Below are positions 15,727 through 24,978 of a stretch of 64,000 nucleotides of DNA, piece after piece. Position 1 is the first letter of the stretch; the number at the start of each line of letters is the position of its first letter. A program made the position numbers and the translations under genes. Source of the stretch: CAVZBW01 sp963773635. Its GTDB lineage: Bacteria > Actinomycetota > Acidimicrobiia > Acidimicrobiales > RAAP-2. The stretch covers positions 310,001 through 374,000 of the forward strand of contig CAVZBW010000005.1 of assembly GCA_963773635.1 (NCBI GenBank), given 5' to 3'. The notes under the pieces were generated by a model. It was not told the DNA's origin. It searched no databases and worked only from the letters and a program-made list of their open reading frames with translations.

Positions 15727-16643
15727 GACGGGATGCTCCCGGCCTTCCCGTGGAATTCCACGCTCTCGCTGGTCAGCTCCATGAAGGCCTCCTCGAGGGA
15801 TCCCCGCTCCGGGGTGAGCTCGTGCAACGCGATTCCGTGGCGGGCGGCCAGCTCCCCGATCGCCTCGGCGTCCATTCCCGAGACGAGATGGGACCCGTTG
15901 TCCTCGCCGTCGAGAGCTCCCCCGGCCGCCCCGAGCAGCTCCGCAAGCCGGTCCCACTGGCGGCTCCGCACCCTCACCGTCTGGCTCGAGGTGCTGGCGA
16001 CGAAGGCATCGACCGAGGTCTCCGCGATGAGCCTTCCCCGCCCGATCACGACGAGGTGATCCGCCGTGAGAGCCATCTCGCTCATGAGATGGCTCGAGAC
16101 GAAGACGGTGCGGCCCTCTGCGGCGAGGGAGCGCAGCAGGTTCCGCACCCATCGGATGCCCTCGGGGTCGAGACCGTTGATCGGCTCGTCAAACAGCAGC
16201 ACCCCGGGGTCGCCCAGCAGCGCCGCGGCGATGCCCAGGCGCTGGGACATGCCGAGCGAGAACTTCCCGACGCGTTGGCGGGCCACCCGGGAGAGCCCGA
16301 CGAGCTCGAGCACCTCGTCGACCCGGGCGTCGGGGATGTCGTTGCTCTGGGCCAGGGCGAGCAGGTGCTGGCGCGCCGGGCGCCCCGGATGGATGGCCCG
16401 GGCCTCGAGGAGGGCGCCGACGTCCCGCAGGGGCCAGGGCAGCTCCCGGTACGAGCGACCGTTGACCGTCACGGTGCCGCCGTCGGGCGAGTCGAGACCC
16501 ATGATCATCCGCATGGTGGTCGACTTGCCCGAACCGTTCGGACCGAGAAACCCCGTGACCGAGCCGGGGCGTACCTCGAAGGAAAGCCCGTCGACGGCGA
16601 GCGTGGGCCCGTAGTGCTTGGACAGCCCCCGTGCCTCGATCAT
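15723..16643 (-). CDS. ABC transporter ATP-binding protein (DrrA/CcmA-like)
   Basis: A 306-residue nucleotide-binding subunit with Walker A GPNGSGKST, signature KFSLGMSQRLGIA, Walker B VLLFDEP and the switch His in TVFVSSHLMSEM. The C-terminal extension of about 80 residues is usual in the daunorubicin-resistance type. The start MIEARGLSKHYG is preceded by GGAGG at a good distance. It forms a two-gene operon with the permease. A TACAGT box about 45 nt upstream could be the promoter. It is convergent with glgX and divergent from the universal stress gene. Confidence 0.92.
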   Translation of the reverse strand: MIEARGLSKHYGPTLAVDGLSFEVRPGSVTGFLGPNGSGKSTTMRMIMGLDSPDGGTVTVNGRSYRELPWPLRDVGALLEARAIHPGRPARQHLLALAQSNDIPDARVDEVLELVGLSRVARQRVGKFSLGMSQRLGIAAALLGDPGVLLFDEPINGLDPEGIRWVRNLLRSLAAEGRTVFVSSHLMSEMALTADHLVVIGRGRLIAETSVDAFVASTSSQTVRVRSRQWDRLAELLGAAGGALDGEDNGSHLVSGMDAEAIGELAARHGIALHELTPERGSLEEAFMELTSESVEFHGKAGSIPS

Positions 16644-16799
16644 GCAGTGCGCGCCTCCAAGCCCCGTCCATCCCGCAACCGACCGTCCACTGTAGGTGGC
16701 CGCCCGGGGCCAGCCGGGGCAGCTCGAGTGACGACGTTGCCCCCGACGGCCCTGCCCCCGTAGCCTTCCGCCCAAGCTGAGAGGGGCCGGAGGGTCGAG

Positions 16800-17246
16800 A
16801 TGGGACGGATAGTTGTGGGCGTCGACGGTTCGGTGCCTTCCAACAAGGCACTCGCGTGGGCGGCCCAGGAGGCGAAGATCCGCGGGGCCACGCTCGAGGC
16901 GGTCTGCGCCTACCACATCCCGACGGGATGGTTTGGCATCGACGGCAGCAGCGTCCTCACGGTCCCCGTGGCCCTCGACGACCTCGAGCGTGGTGCCCAG
17001 GAGATCCTGGACTCGGCGATCACCCAAACCCTGGGCTCCGAGGCCGGTGTGGACCTTCTCAAGACGGTCGCCGTCGGCGCCCCGGCGGACGTGCTGATCG
17101 AGGCGTCGGCGAGGGCCGACCTGCTGGTCGTCGGGAATCGCGGGCACGGCGACCTCGGGAGCGTGCTGCTCGGCTCGGTCGGGATGCACTGCGTCCATCA
17201 CGCGCCGTGCCCGGTCGTGGTCGTGCGTACCCCCAAGGAGCAGTAG
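16800..17246 (+). CDS. Universal stress protein (UspA family)
   Basis: A 148-residue single-domain UspA protein. The N-terminal IVVGVDGSVPSNKALAWAA and C-terminal VVGNRGHGDLGSVLLGS contain the nucleotide-binding Asp and the G-x2-G-x9-G-S signature of the ATP-binding subclass. It ends in PCPVVVV. A purine-rich GAGAGGGG precedes the ATG, and a TAGCCT box lies about 33 nt upstream, so it looks leadered. The gene stands 3 bp before the HAD phosphatase gene. A second member of the family is in the genomic island at 49319. Confidence 0.92.
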   Translation: MGRIVVGVDGSVPSNKALAWAAQEAKIRGATLEAVCAYHIPTGWFGIDGSSVLTVPVALDDLERGAQEILDSAITQTLGSEAGVDLLKTVAVGAPADVLIEASARADLLVVGNRGHGDLGSVLLGSVGMHCVHHAPCPVVVVRTPKEQ

Positions 17247-17249
17247 CCG

Positions 17250-18056
17250 ATGGCATGGCCTCCTCCACGTCCTGGCACCTGGGTCCTCGACCTCGACGGC
17301 GTGGTCTGGCGGGCCGGCCATCCACTCGAGGGCGCGCCCCAGTCGGTGGCGGCGCTGCGCGAGGCCGGTAACCGGGTGTTCTTCGTCACGAACAACGCGG
17401 CACCCACCGTCGAGGAGCTCCTCGCCCGCCTGCAGCGCGCCGGCGTTCCCGCACGGGAGGAGGAGGTCCTCAGCTCGGCCATGGCCACGGCCGCGATGCT
17501 CCAACGGGGAGATCGGGCTCTGGTCGTCGGCGAGCCCGGCGTCGCCCAGGCGCTGCGAGCCCGGGGGGTCCAGATCGTCGACCAGCCCCCGGTCCAGGCC
17601 GTCATCGTGAGTCGTACACCGCGGTTCAGCTACGACCAGCTCTCTCTCGCGTCGGGTGTGGCCCGCGACGGAGCCCGGCTCATCGGCACCAATGACGACG
17701 CCACCTTCCCGACCGGCGAGGGACTCGTGCCGGGTACGGGCGCCCTACTCGCTGCGGTCGCGACGGCTTCGGGGATCGCACCCGAGGTGGCGGGCAAGCC
17801 GTATCCGCCCATGGTCGATCTGGTGCGGGAGCGGATCGGCGATGTCGACGTGGTCGTCGGGGACAGGCCCAGCACCGATGGGCGGCTGGCCGAGCAATTG
17901 GAGACGAGGTACGCGCTCGTCCTCTCGGGAGTCACGCCATCGGGGTCGAGCGTGGTGCCGGCCCCAGACGCCGTCGCGGCGGATCTCCACGAGCTCGTCG
18001 CCGCGCTCGACGACGGAGAGCGGCAAGGCGCGAACCGGGATACGGCTGGCGCGTAG
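17250..18056 (+). CDS. HAD hydrolase (NagD/glycerol-3-phosphate phosphatase type)
   Basis: A 268-residue HAD-superfamily phosphatase of the class IIA (NagD) group. It shows the nucleophile motif VLDLDGVVWRAG, motif II FFVTNNAA, a C2-type cap with IGTNDDATFPTGEGLVPGTG, and motif III/IV AGKPYPPMV and VVGDRPSTDG. By position (before tlyA, nadK, recN) it corresponds to Rv1692 of M. tuberculosis, described as a glycerol-3-phosphate phosphatase; that assignment is by synteny and fold only. It follows the stress-protein gene by 3 bp. Confidence 0.88.
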   Translation: MAWPPPRPGTWVLDLDGVVWRAGHPLEGAPQSVAALREAGNRVFFVTNNAAPTVEELLARLQRAGVPAREEEVLSSAMATAAMLQRGDRALVVGEPGVAQALRARGVQIVDQPPVQAVIVSRTPRFSYDQLSLASGVARDGARLIGTNDDATFPTGEGLVPGTGALLAAVATASGIAPEVAGKPYPPMVDLVRERIGDVDVVVGDRPSTDGRLAEQLETRYALVLSGVTPSGSSVVPAPDAVAADLHELVAALDDGERQGANRDTAGA

Positions 18057-18099
18057 CGCGCTCGGTTCTTTGGTGAAGCACAAGACTTCCTCTCACCTC

Positions 18100-18128
18100 T
18101 TGTTCACAGAGTTTGCGTCCGTTACCGT
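18100..18128 (+). promoter_or_regulatory. Promoter, -35 TTGTTC and -10 TACCGT, leaderless
   Basis: TTGTTC at 18100-18105 and TACCGT at 18123-18128 are separated by 17 nt, and the ATG of the phasin-like gene lies 6 nt after the -10 box. This is the clearest two-box promoter in the window. Confidence 0.6.
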
Positions 18129-18134
18129 GAGCGC

Positions 18135-19125
18135 ATGTCCAAAGGGGATGGATTCCGGAGATACATCGAAGCGAGCGCAGTCCTCGGGGAGGTGACCCGG
18201 GCGCGTGCCGAAGAGATCGTGCGGGAGCTCGTTTCCGCGGGAGAGCTGCAACGGGAACAGGCCGAGGACTGGGTCAACGAGCTCCTCGAATGGAGCCGCC
18301 ACAACACCGAGGCCCTCGTAAGCGTGGTGAAGACCGAGGTCAGCGAGCAGCTGGCGGCGCGTGGCATCACCGCGGACACCCTCGAGGACCTCGGCAAGGC
18401 CGTGTCGGATCTGCTCCGTCGCTCCGGCGAGGCCGGCCGGGCCGCCGCGCGCAGCGCCCGCAGCAGCAGAACGACCAAGAAGGTGGCCAAGAAGACGACG
18501 AAAGAAGGCGGCTGGCAAGAAGGCGGCTGGCAAGAAGGCGGCTGGCAAGAAGGCGGCTGGCAAGAAGGCGGCTGGCAAGAAGGCGGCTGGCAAGAAGGCG
18601 GCTGGCAAGAAGGCGGCCAAGAAGACCACGGCCAAGGCCACGAAGAAGGCGACGACCAAGAAGGCCGCCAAGAAGACGACGAAGAAGGCGGCCAAGAAGA
18701 CGACGAAGACGGCCGCCAAGAAGACAACGAGCAAGAAGGCGGCGGGGAAGAAGGCGGCCAAGAAGGCCACGGCCAAGGCCACGAAGAAGTCGTCGGCCAA
18801 GAAGGCGACGACCAAGAAGGCCCCGGCAAAGAAGGCCCCCGCGAAGAAGGCCCCCGCGAAGGCGAGCACGAAGACGGCGGCAAAGAAGGCGCCGGCGAGG
18901 AAGACCACCTCCAGGGCGCCCACCAAGAGAGCGCCGGCCAAGAGGGCCCCCGCCAAGAAGGCTCCGGCGGTGCCGGCACCTCCCGCCGAGGAGCCGGCAC
19001 CCATCGTGACGAGCGTGCCGGACGTGCCGCCGCCTCCTGCTCCCATCCCCGCAGAGCCGGTCGATGCTCCCGAGCCGGCTCCGGCCGCCCCCGACGCGAC
19101 CAACGACGGCCCCTCGGGCGTGTAG
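18135..19125 (+). pseudogene. Phasin-like protein with long Lys/Ala repeat tail, +1 frame change
   Basis: The N-terminal 115 residues (FRRYIEASAVLGEVTRARAE, then AGELQREQAEDWVNELLE) resemble the coiled helical region of PHA-granule phasins and their DNA-binding relatives. The tail is a histone-H1-like KKAAG/KKTT/KKAPAK sequence of about 190 residues ending in a Pro/Ala-rich stretch. The two halves are in different frames: after AAG ACG ACG one extra A near 18501 must be skipped to enter the Lys-rich frame. The first frame also stays open for 200 codons, reading as GGWQE repeats, an implausible protein. The cause may be an error, a mutation or programmed shifting. A nucleoid or granule role is inferred. 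Confidence 0.65.
18502..18606 (+). repeat. Seven tandem copies of a 15-bp unit (KKAAG codons)
   Basis: AAGAAGGCGGCTGGC is repeated seven times without a mismatch, followed by a partial copy. It encodes KKAAG repeats in the Lys-rich frame. Perfect identity suggests recent expansion or contraction by slippage, always in frame. The frame change in the host gene sits at its first base. Confidence 0.92.
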
Positions 19126-20011
19126 GGCACGCCACGACCTGAGCCCCACCGCCCGGCGCCGACTCGACACCGAGCTGGTTCGCCGGGGCCTCGTCCAATC
19201 CCGCAGCCAGGCCGAGCAAGCCCTGGATGCCGGCCGCGTCCTCGTGAACGGCGCCCTGGCCGACAAGCCCTCGCGCCTCGTGGCGCCCGGGGACCAGATC
19301 ATGGTCACGAAGGGCCCGCCCCGTTTCGTGAGCCGGGGCGGCGAGAAGCTCGACGCCGCCCTCGAGCACTTCCGCATCGACGTCTCGGATCGCACGGCCC
19401 TGGATGCGGGGGCGTCGACGGGAGGCTTCACCGACTGTCTTCTGCGGCGCGGAGCCGCCCGGGTGATCTCCCTCGACGTCGGTCGTGGCCAGCTGCACCC
19501 CCGCATTCGTGGTGATGACCGAGTCTGCGTGCTCGAGCGCACCAATATCCGCCTCGTCGACCCTGAGCGGCTTTCGACCCTCGTACGCGAGCGCCGCCCC
19601 GACTGGCACGTTCCCGCCCGGCTCCAGGTGTCCCTCGCGACGGCCGACCTCTCGTTTATCTCCCTCCGCACCGTGGCGCCGGTTCTCGCCGGTGGGCTTC
19701 TCGAGGAGGGTGGCGATCTCGTGGCCTTGGTCAAGCCGCAATTCGAGGCCGGACGAAGCGAGGCGGGCAAGGGGAAGGGCGTGATCCGGGACCCCGCGAC
19801 GTGGCGCGAGGCCGTGGTCGAGGTGGCCTCCGCATTCGAGGCTGCCGGAGCCGGCATCATGGACGTCATGAGCTCGCCGCTCCGGGGTCCCGCCGGCAAC
19901 CGGGAGTTCCTGCTGCACGCCCGGTCGGGGAGGCCGGGTCGGGGACGGCCGGAGCTCGAGCGAATGGCAGAGATCGTCGTCGACCTCCCGACCGCAGAGC
20001 CGGGCGCCTAA
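19064..20011 (+). CDS. tlyA: TlyA-family rRNA 2'-O-methyltransferase
   Basis: An S4 RNA-binding domain (RRLDTELVRRGLVQSRSQAE ... GRVLVNGALADKPS) is followed by a Rossmann methyltransferase with LDAGASTGGFTDCLL as SAM motif I, LATADLSFISLRTVAP as motif IV and LVKPQFEAGR. TlyA methylates 16S and 23S rRNA and its loss gives capreomycin resistance in mycobacteria. The domain begins at about 19139, where only a CTG is available. The nearest standard start is the ATG at 19064, overlapping the previous gene. The 3' neighbours nadK and recN repeat the mycobacterial order. Confidence 0.88.
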   Translation: MLPSRLRPPPTRPTTAPRACRARHDLSPTARRRLDTELVRRGLVQSRSQAEQALDAGRVLVNGALADKPSRLVAPGDQIMVTKGPPRFVSRGGEKLDAALEHFRIDVSDRTALDAGASTGGFTDCLLRRGAARVISLDVGRGQLHPRIRGDDRVCVLERTNIRLVDPERLSTLVRERRPDWHVPARLQVSLATADLSFISLRTVAPVLAGGLLEEGGDLVALVKPQFEAGRSEAGKGKGVIRDPATWREAVVEVASAFEAAGAGIMDVMSSPLRGPAGNREFLLHARSGRPGRGRPELERMAEIVVDLPTAEPGA

Positions 20012-20037
20012 ACCCTCCCCGTGACGGACGCCCTCCC

Positions 20038-20970
20038 ATGACCACGGTCGCCCTCCTCGTGAACCCTGACCGCTCCGAGGCTCGCCGCATTGCCCGCGAG
20101 ACGATGTCCTGGCTCGCCGCAAGGAGAGTGGAGAGCCGCATGCTCACGCTCGCCGCCGGTGATCGGGTGGCCGAGGACGGGACGGAACGCACCCTCGAGG
20201 ACGTGGACTTCTCCGACGTCGACCTCGCCGTCAGCCTCGGGGGCGACGGGACGTTCCTCCGCCTCGTAGCGGTCGCCTCCGACCCCGGGGTGCCGCTCCT
20301 CGGGGTCAACTTCGGCCGTCTGGGCTACCTGCTCGACACACCCGCCGATCGCGTCCCCGAGGCCCTGGATCGCTTCTTTCGCGGTCAGGCCGAGGTGCAG
20401 GAGCGAGCACTGTTGGACGTGACCGCCGATGGCGAGATCCTTCCCCTCGAGACTTCGGCCGCCGAGGGCCGCGAAGGGTTGCCGGGCGACGAGCCACCGG
20501 GTCGCCGCCGCTGGCGCGTGCTCAACGAAGCCGTGGTCGAGAAGGCGGTGCCCGGACACATGGTGCACCTTGTGACCTCCGTGGACGGAGAACGGCTCGC
20601 CGCCTACCGTGCGGACGGGGTGCTCGTGGCCACGCCGACGGGCTCCACCGCGTACAACCTCTCCGCCGGCGGTCCGGTCCTTTCCCCGCTCCAGCGCGTG
20701 GCCATCGTCACGCCGGTGGCCGCCCACCTCTCCAGCGGGTCGAGCGTCGTGCTGGACGCCGACTACGCGGTGACGCTGCAGGTGACCGACGGCCGCCCGG
20801 CCGTCCTGGTGCTCGACGGCCTGGCCGTCGCCCGTCTCGAGCCGCTGGCCTCGGTGACGTGCAAGATCGCGGCGCAAACGGCGCGGCTGGTGCGTTTCGA
20901 GCGTCGACCGCTGGCCCAGGAGCTCGCCGCGGTGCTGGCCCCCGCACCCCTCCGACCGTCGCCGGGCTGA
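20038..20970 (+). CDS. nadK: NAD kinase
   Basis: A 310-residue ATP/polyphosphate NAD kinase making NADP. GGDGTF at residues 68-73, the following GVNFGRLGYL and the glycine-rich DGVLVATPTGSTAYNLSAGGP are the substrate and phosphate binding motifs of the family. It has an ordinary ATG start 26 bp after tlyA. A Gly/Pro/Arg-rich insertion (about residues 140-160) lies before RVLNEAVVEK and is not part of the usual core. The gene sits in the tlyA-nadK-recN run, likely one transcript. Confidence 0.95.
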   Translation: MTTVALLVNPDRSEARRIARETMSWLAARRVESRMLTLAAGDRVAEDGTERTLEDVDFSDVDLAVSLGGDGTFLRLVAVASDPGVPLLGVNFGRLGYLLDTPADRVPEALDRFFRGQAEVQERALLDVTADGEILPLETSAAEGREGLPGDEPPGRRRWRVLNEAVVEKAVPGHMVHLVTSVDGERLAAYRADGVLVATPTGSTAYNLSAGGPVLSPLQRVAIVTPVAAHLSSGSSVVLDADYAVTLQVTDGRPAVLVLDGLAVARLEPLASVTCKIAAQTARLVRFERRPLAQELAAVLAPAPLRPSPG

Positions 20971-20982
20971 GGGGCGCATCGC

Positions 20983-22695
20983 ATGCTCCTCGAGCTCAGG
21001 GTTCGCGACCTCGGAGTGGTGGAGGACGTGACGGTTCCCTTCGCTCGGGGCATGACGGCTCTGACGGGGGAGACCGGCGCTGGCAAGACATTGCTCGTCG
21101 AGGCGCTCGCTGCCGTGGTGGGCGGACGGATCGGGGCCTCGGCGGTCCGCTCCGGTGCGCAAGAGGCCGTCATCGAAGCCCGTTTCGAGGGCAGCCCCGA
21201 GGCAATGGACGGAGGCGAACCGGAACGATCGATCGACGAGGCGGAGGGGGCGAGACGGGGCGAGGAGACAGCCGAGACGGTGTTGGCCCGCTCGCTTCCG
21301 CGGGAGGGACGGACGCGTTGCTGGATCGACGGCCGGATGTCCACCGTGGCCGCGCTGGCCGAGGTCGGGGCCGCCTACGTGGACATCCACGGGCAGCACG
21401 AGCAGCAGTCGCTGCTCCGGCCCGCGGGACAACGCCGTGCCCTCGACGCGTTTGGACGACTGAACGACCGTCCGGTGCAGGAGGGAAGGCGCCGGCTGCG
21501 GGCAATCGAGCGTGAGATCGCCGAGCTGGGCGGCTCGCCCTCCGAGCGTGCCCAGCAACTCGATCTTCTCCAGTTCCAGGTCGAGGAGATCACCAACGCG
21601 GCGATCCAGGGTCCGGACGAGGACGAGCGACTTCGCGGCGAAGAGGAGGTTCTGGCCAACCTCGAGGCTCACCGAGAGGCCCTACGTGAGGCCCTTGCCC
21701 TCCTCGGGGGCGGGCACCTGCCCGACGAGGGAGCAGAGGGCACGGGAGCAGTGGAGCGCGTCGGGGAGGCAGCGGCCGCGCTCGGCAACCGGGACCGCTT
21801 CTCTGCCTGGCGTTCACGACTCGACGGCGTCGTGGCCGAGCTCGACGACCTGGCGACCGACCTGCGCACGGCGCTCGAGTCCTGGGACCTGAATCCGGCA
21901 CGACTCGCGGAGGTCCAAGCACGGCGGAAGGTCCTCGCCGACCTGCGCCGCAAGCATGGAGGCGATCTGGGCGACGTGCTCGCCTTCGCCACGGCGGCGG
22001 AGCAGCGCATGGCCGAGCTGCGGGACGTCGAGGACCGCCTGGAGGCACTCGCGGCCCGCAGGGACCAGGAGGAGAACGAGCTGCGCCGGCAGGAGCGGGA
22101 GCTGCGTGAGGCCAGGGCCAGCGCAGCGGCGCGGCTCGCCAGCTCCGTCGACCAACGCCTGCACGGCCTGGCCATGCCGGGTGCGTCGCTTCGGGTCGAG
22201 GTGGCGATGGAGGCTGCGGGCGACGACGTCCGCTTCCAGCTCGCGGCCAACCCGGGCGAACCCCCCAAGCCGCTGTCACAGGTCGCCTCGGGAGGCGAGC
22301 TGGCGCGCTGCACGCTCGCCCTTCGCCTCCTCACGCCCGGCGGTCCACCGACCGTGCTCTTTGACGAGGTGGACGCGGGAGTGGGCGGGGAGGCGGCATT
22401 GGCGCTCGCGGCGGCCCTGCGGGAGCTGGGCGAGACGAGGCAGGTTCTCGTGGTCACCCACCTGCCTCAGGTCGCGGCCTTTGCGGACCACCACGTGGTC
22501 GTCGCGAAGTCGCTGAGCGAGGGACGGACCGTCACCGAGTGCTCCCCGGTGTCCGGCGCCGACCGGGTCGTCGAGCTGGCCCGCATGCTGTCGGGTCATC
22601 CCGAGAGCGCGACGGCCCGGGCGCATGCCACCGAGCTCTTGGACCTCGGCCGGCGATCGACGCCGTCCACCAGTGCCGGGAGTCTCAGGCGCTAG
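20983..22695 (+). CDS. recN: DNA repair ATPase RecN
   Basis: A 570-residue SMC-like ATPase for double-strand break repair. Walker A GETGAGKT at residues 29-36, then YVDIHGQHEQQSLL, a coiled-coil middle, the signature LSQVASGGELARCTLALRL and Walker B TVLFDEVDAGVGG, and the D-loop/His region VVTHLPQVAAFADHH. Full length for the family. It begins 12 bp after nadK. In M. tuberculosis two genes (Rv1697, Rv1698) separate recN from pyrG; here pyrG follows directly. Confidence 0.95.
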   Translation: MLLELRVRDLGVVEDVTVPFARGMTALTGETGAGKTLLVEALAAVVGGRIGASAVRSGAQEAVIEARFEGSPEAMDGGEPERSIDEAEGARRGEETAETVLARSLPREGRTRCWIDGRMSTVAALAEVGAAYVDIHGQHEQQSLLRPAGQRRALDAFGRLNDRPVQEGRRRLRAIEREIAELGGSPSERAQQLDLLQFQVEEITNAAIQGPDEDERLRGEEEVLANLEAHREALREALALLGGGHLPDEGAEGTGAVERVGEAAAALGNRDRFSAWRSRLDGVVAELDDLATDLRTALESWDLNPARLAEVQARRKVLADLRRKHGGDLGDVLAFATAAEQRMAELRDVEDRLEALAARRDQEENELRRQERELREARASAAARLASSVDQRLHGLAMPGASLRVEVAMEAAGDDVRFQLAANPGEPPKPLSQVASGGELARCTLALRLLTPGGPPTVLFDEVDAGVGGEAALALAAALRELGETRQVLVVTHLPQVAAFADHHVVVAKSLSEGRTVTECSPVSGADRVVELARMLSGHPESATARAHATELLDLGRRSTPSTSAGSLRR

Positions 22696-22730
22696 CGTGT
22701 CGTGGTGCGACGCCACGGAAGACACGTGAG

Positions 22731-24374
22731 ATGAGCAAGTTCGTCTTCGTCACGGGCGGGGTCTCGAGTTCGCTCGGCAAGGGCCTCACGGCCTCCTCGT
22801 TGGGCCGACTCTTGAAGTGTCGGGGCCTGCGCGTGACCATGTGCAAGCTGGACCCCTACATCAACGTGGACCCCGGCACGATGAACCCGGGCGAGCACGG
22901 CGAGGTCTTCGTGACCGAGGACGGAGGCGAGACCGATCTCGACCTCGGTCACTACGAGCGATTCATCGACGAGAACCTCAACCGCAACTCCAACACGACG
23001 ACCGGCGCGATCTACTCGTCGGTCATCCGGAAGGAGCGGCGGGGTGACTACCTCGGCAAGACGGTCCAGGTCATTCCCCACGTGACCGACGAGATCAAGG
23101 AGCGCATCCGTCGGCTCGAGTCCGAGGACATCGACGTGGTGATCGTGGAGATCGGCGGCACCGTGGGTGACATCGAGATCGTCCCCTTCCTCGAGGCCAT
23201 CCGCCAATTCCGGCGTGACGTGGGACGCGACAACGTCTGTTACGTCCACCTCACGCTCGTGCCCTACCTGGCGCCCTCGGGCGAGCAAAAGACCAAGCCC
23301 ACGCAGCATTCCGTGACCGAGCTGCGCAGTCGAGGCATCCAGCCGGACATCATCGTGTGCCGCAGCGAGCAACCCATCTCCGAGGGCCTGAAGCGCAAGG
23401 TCTCGCTTCTCTGCGACGTCCCGGTGGGGGCGGTCGTGTCGCTGGCCGACGCCCCCAGCATCTACGACATTCCCCTCGTGCTCAACGAGGAGGGCGCCGA
23501 CGAGGACGTCTGCCGCACGCTCGGCCTCGACGAGGGGGGCCGGAGCCCCGACCTCACGGTATGGCGCGAGCTGGTCGATCGGGTGAGGGCTCCCGAGCGC
23601 AGCGTGCGGATCGGCGTCATCGGGAAGTACGTCAACCTGCCCGACGCCTACCTCTCGGTCGAGGAGGCGCTGCGCCACGCCGGATTCCATCACGGGACGG
23701 ATGTCACGATCGACTGGATCGACGCCGAGACCGTGCCCGACCTGCTCGGGACCAGTCGGCTGCGCGATCTGGACGGCGTCGTGGTGCCGGGAGGGTTCGG
23801 GGAGCGGGGAGTCGAGGGCATGATCGAAGCGGTGCGCTGGACGCGGGAGGGCCGCATCCCCTGCCTCGGCCTGTGCCTGGGGCTACAGGTCATGGTCATC
23901 GACATCGCCCGGCACGTGGCCGGCCTCGAGCAGGCCAATTCGAGGGAGTTCGCCTCCGACACCCCCTATCCGGTGATCGACCTGATGGACGAGCAGCTGG
24001 GTGTGGTCAACATGGGTGGCACCATGCGGCTCGGTGCGTACCCGGCCATGCTGGACGAGGGCTCCGCCGTCCAGCGGGCCTACGGGACGGCCGTGGTGAA
24101 GGAGCGACACCGCCACCGCTACGAGGTCAACCCCCGCTTCCGTGCCAAGCTCGAGGAGGCGGGACTGGTGTGCTCGGGGACCTCACCGGACGGGCGGCTC
24201 GTCGAGTTCGTCGAGCACGCCGACCATCCGTTTTGGGTCGGCACGCAGGCCCATCCCGAGTTTAAGAGCCGTCCGGACCGGCCGCACCCGCTCTTTCGCG
24301 AGCTCCTCACCGCCGCCATCGACCGAGCCGACGGCCGCGAGCCTCGACTGCTCGATCTCGATTCGGTGCAGTGA
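22731..24374 (+). CDS. pyrG: CTP synthase
   Basis: A 547-residue glutamine-dependent CTP synthase (UTP to CTP). The synthetase domain starts MSKFVFVTGGVSSSLGKGLT with the P-loop and contains KLDPYINVDPGTMNPGEHGE. The C-terminal class I amidotransferase domain has the catalytic Cys in CLGLCLGLQ and the His/Glu pair in AHPEFKSRP. The start is ATG with a weak GGAAGA upstream. A TAGCGT box about 33 nt before the start may be the promoter. Complete and ordinary. Confidence 0.97.
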   Translation: MSKFVFVTGGVSSSLGKGLTASSLGRLLKCRGLRVTMCKLDPYINVDPGTMNPGEHGEVFVTEDGGETDLDLGHYERFIDENLNRNSNTTTGAIYSSVIRKERRGDYLGKTVQVIPHVTDEIKERIRRLESEDIDVVIVEIGGTVGDIEIVPFLEAIRQFRRDVGRDNVCYVHLTLVPYLAPSGEQKTKPTQHSVTELRSRGIQPDIIVCRSEQPISEGLKRKVSLLCDVPVGAVVSLADAPSIYDIPLVLNEEGADEDVCRTLGLDEGGRSPDLTVWRELVDRVRAPERSVRIGVIGKYVNLPDAYLSVEEALRHAGFHHGTDVTIDWIDAETVPDLLGTSRLRDLDGVVVPGGFGERGVEGMIEAVRWTREGRIPCLGLCLGLQVMVIDIARHVAGLEQANSREFASDTPYPVIDLMDEQLGVVNMGGTMRLGAYPAMLDEGSAVQRAYGTAVVKERHRHRYEVNPRFRAKLEEAGLVCSGTSPDGRLVEFVEHADHPFWVGTQAHPEFKSRPDRPHPLFRELLTAAIDRADGREPRLLDLDSVQ

Positions 24375-24417
24375 CCGCACGGAGGATCCCGGGGCGCGAC
24401 CGAGAGACCTCCCGGGC

Positions 24418-24972
24418 GTGAGCGGCCCCGACTTTCGGCCGCTCGGGGAACGCCGGATCCACGGGGGGTGGCGAATCTCGATGGTGACGGCCACCTTCGC
24501 CGACCCCGATGGGCATCACTTCGAGCGTGAGGTGGTGCGGCATCCGGGGGCCGTGGCCGTGGTGCCCCTGCACAAGGACGGGTCGGTGACCTTGGTCCGC
24601 CAGTACCGACCGGCGGTGGATCGCCGGCTTCTCGAGGTCCCGGCCGGCATCCGAGACGTCGACGGCGAGCCGCCCGAGGAGACGGCCCACCGCGAGCTGC
24701 AGGAGGAGACCGGGCTCGTCGCCGGCAGGATCGAGCCGCTGGTCAACTTCTACAACTCGCCGGGCTTCTGCGATCAAGAGACACTGCTGTTCGTGGCCAC
24801 TGACCTGCAGGCCGGCGAGGCCCGTCCGGCGGGCACCGAGGAGCGCTGGATGGAGGTCGAGAGGATCGCGCTGGACGAGGTGGACGACCTGACCCGCCGC
24901 GGCGTGCTGGTCGACGCCCAGACCCTGATCGGGCTCCAGCTCGTGCGGCAGCGCCTCCGGTCCCCGGCGTAG
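24418..24972 (+). CDS. Nudix hydrolase, ADP-ribose pyrophosphatase type
   Basis: A 184-residue Nudix protein. The Nudix box runs from GIRDVDGEPPEETAHRELQE into ETGL with the REXXEE metal-binding core. The ADP-ribose-type marks VRQYRPAVDRRLLEVPAG precede it and FYNSPGFCDQETLLFVA follows. It would cleave ADP-ribose or a similar nucleoside diphosphate in the cytoplasm. GTG start, 43 bp after pyrG. The position between pyrG and xerD equals Rv1700 in M. tuberculosis. Confidence 0.92.
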   Translation: MSGPDFRPLGERRIHGGWRISMVTATFADPDGHHFEREVVRHPGAVAVVPLHKDGSVTLVRQYRPAVDRRLLEVPAGIRDVDGEPPEETAHRELQEETGLVAGRIEPLVNFYNSPGFCDQETLLFVATDLQAGEARPAGTEERWMEVERIALDEVDDLTRRGVLVDAQTLIGLQLVRQRLRSPA

Positions 24973-24978
24973 CGTTGG

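Noticed and set aside
18502..18606. CRISPR-like array
   Set aside because: The 15-bp units are directly adjacent without spacers and encode protein repeats.
18290..19899. Long open frames on both strands over the Lys-rich gene (Arg-rich, Ser/Pro-rich and Leu/Gly-rich products)
   Set aside because: They are frame shadows of a 15-bp GC-rich repeat and of AAG/GCC-rich coding; composition is unnatural and no domain is seen.
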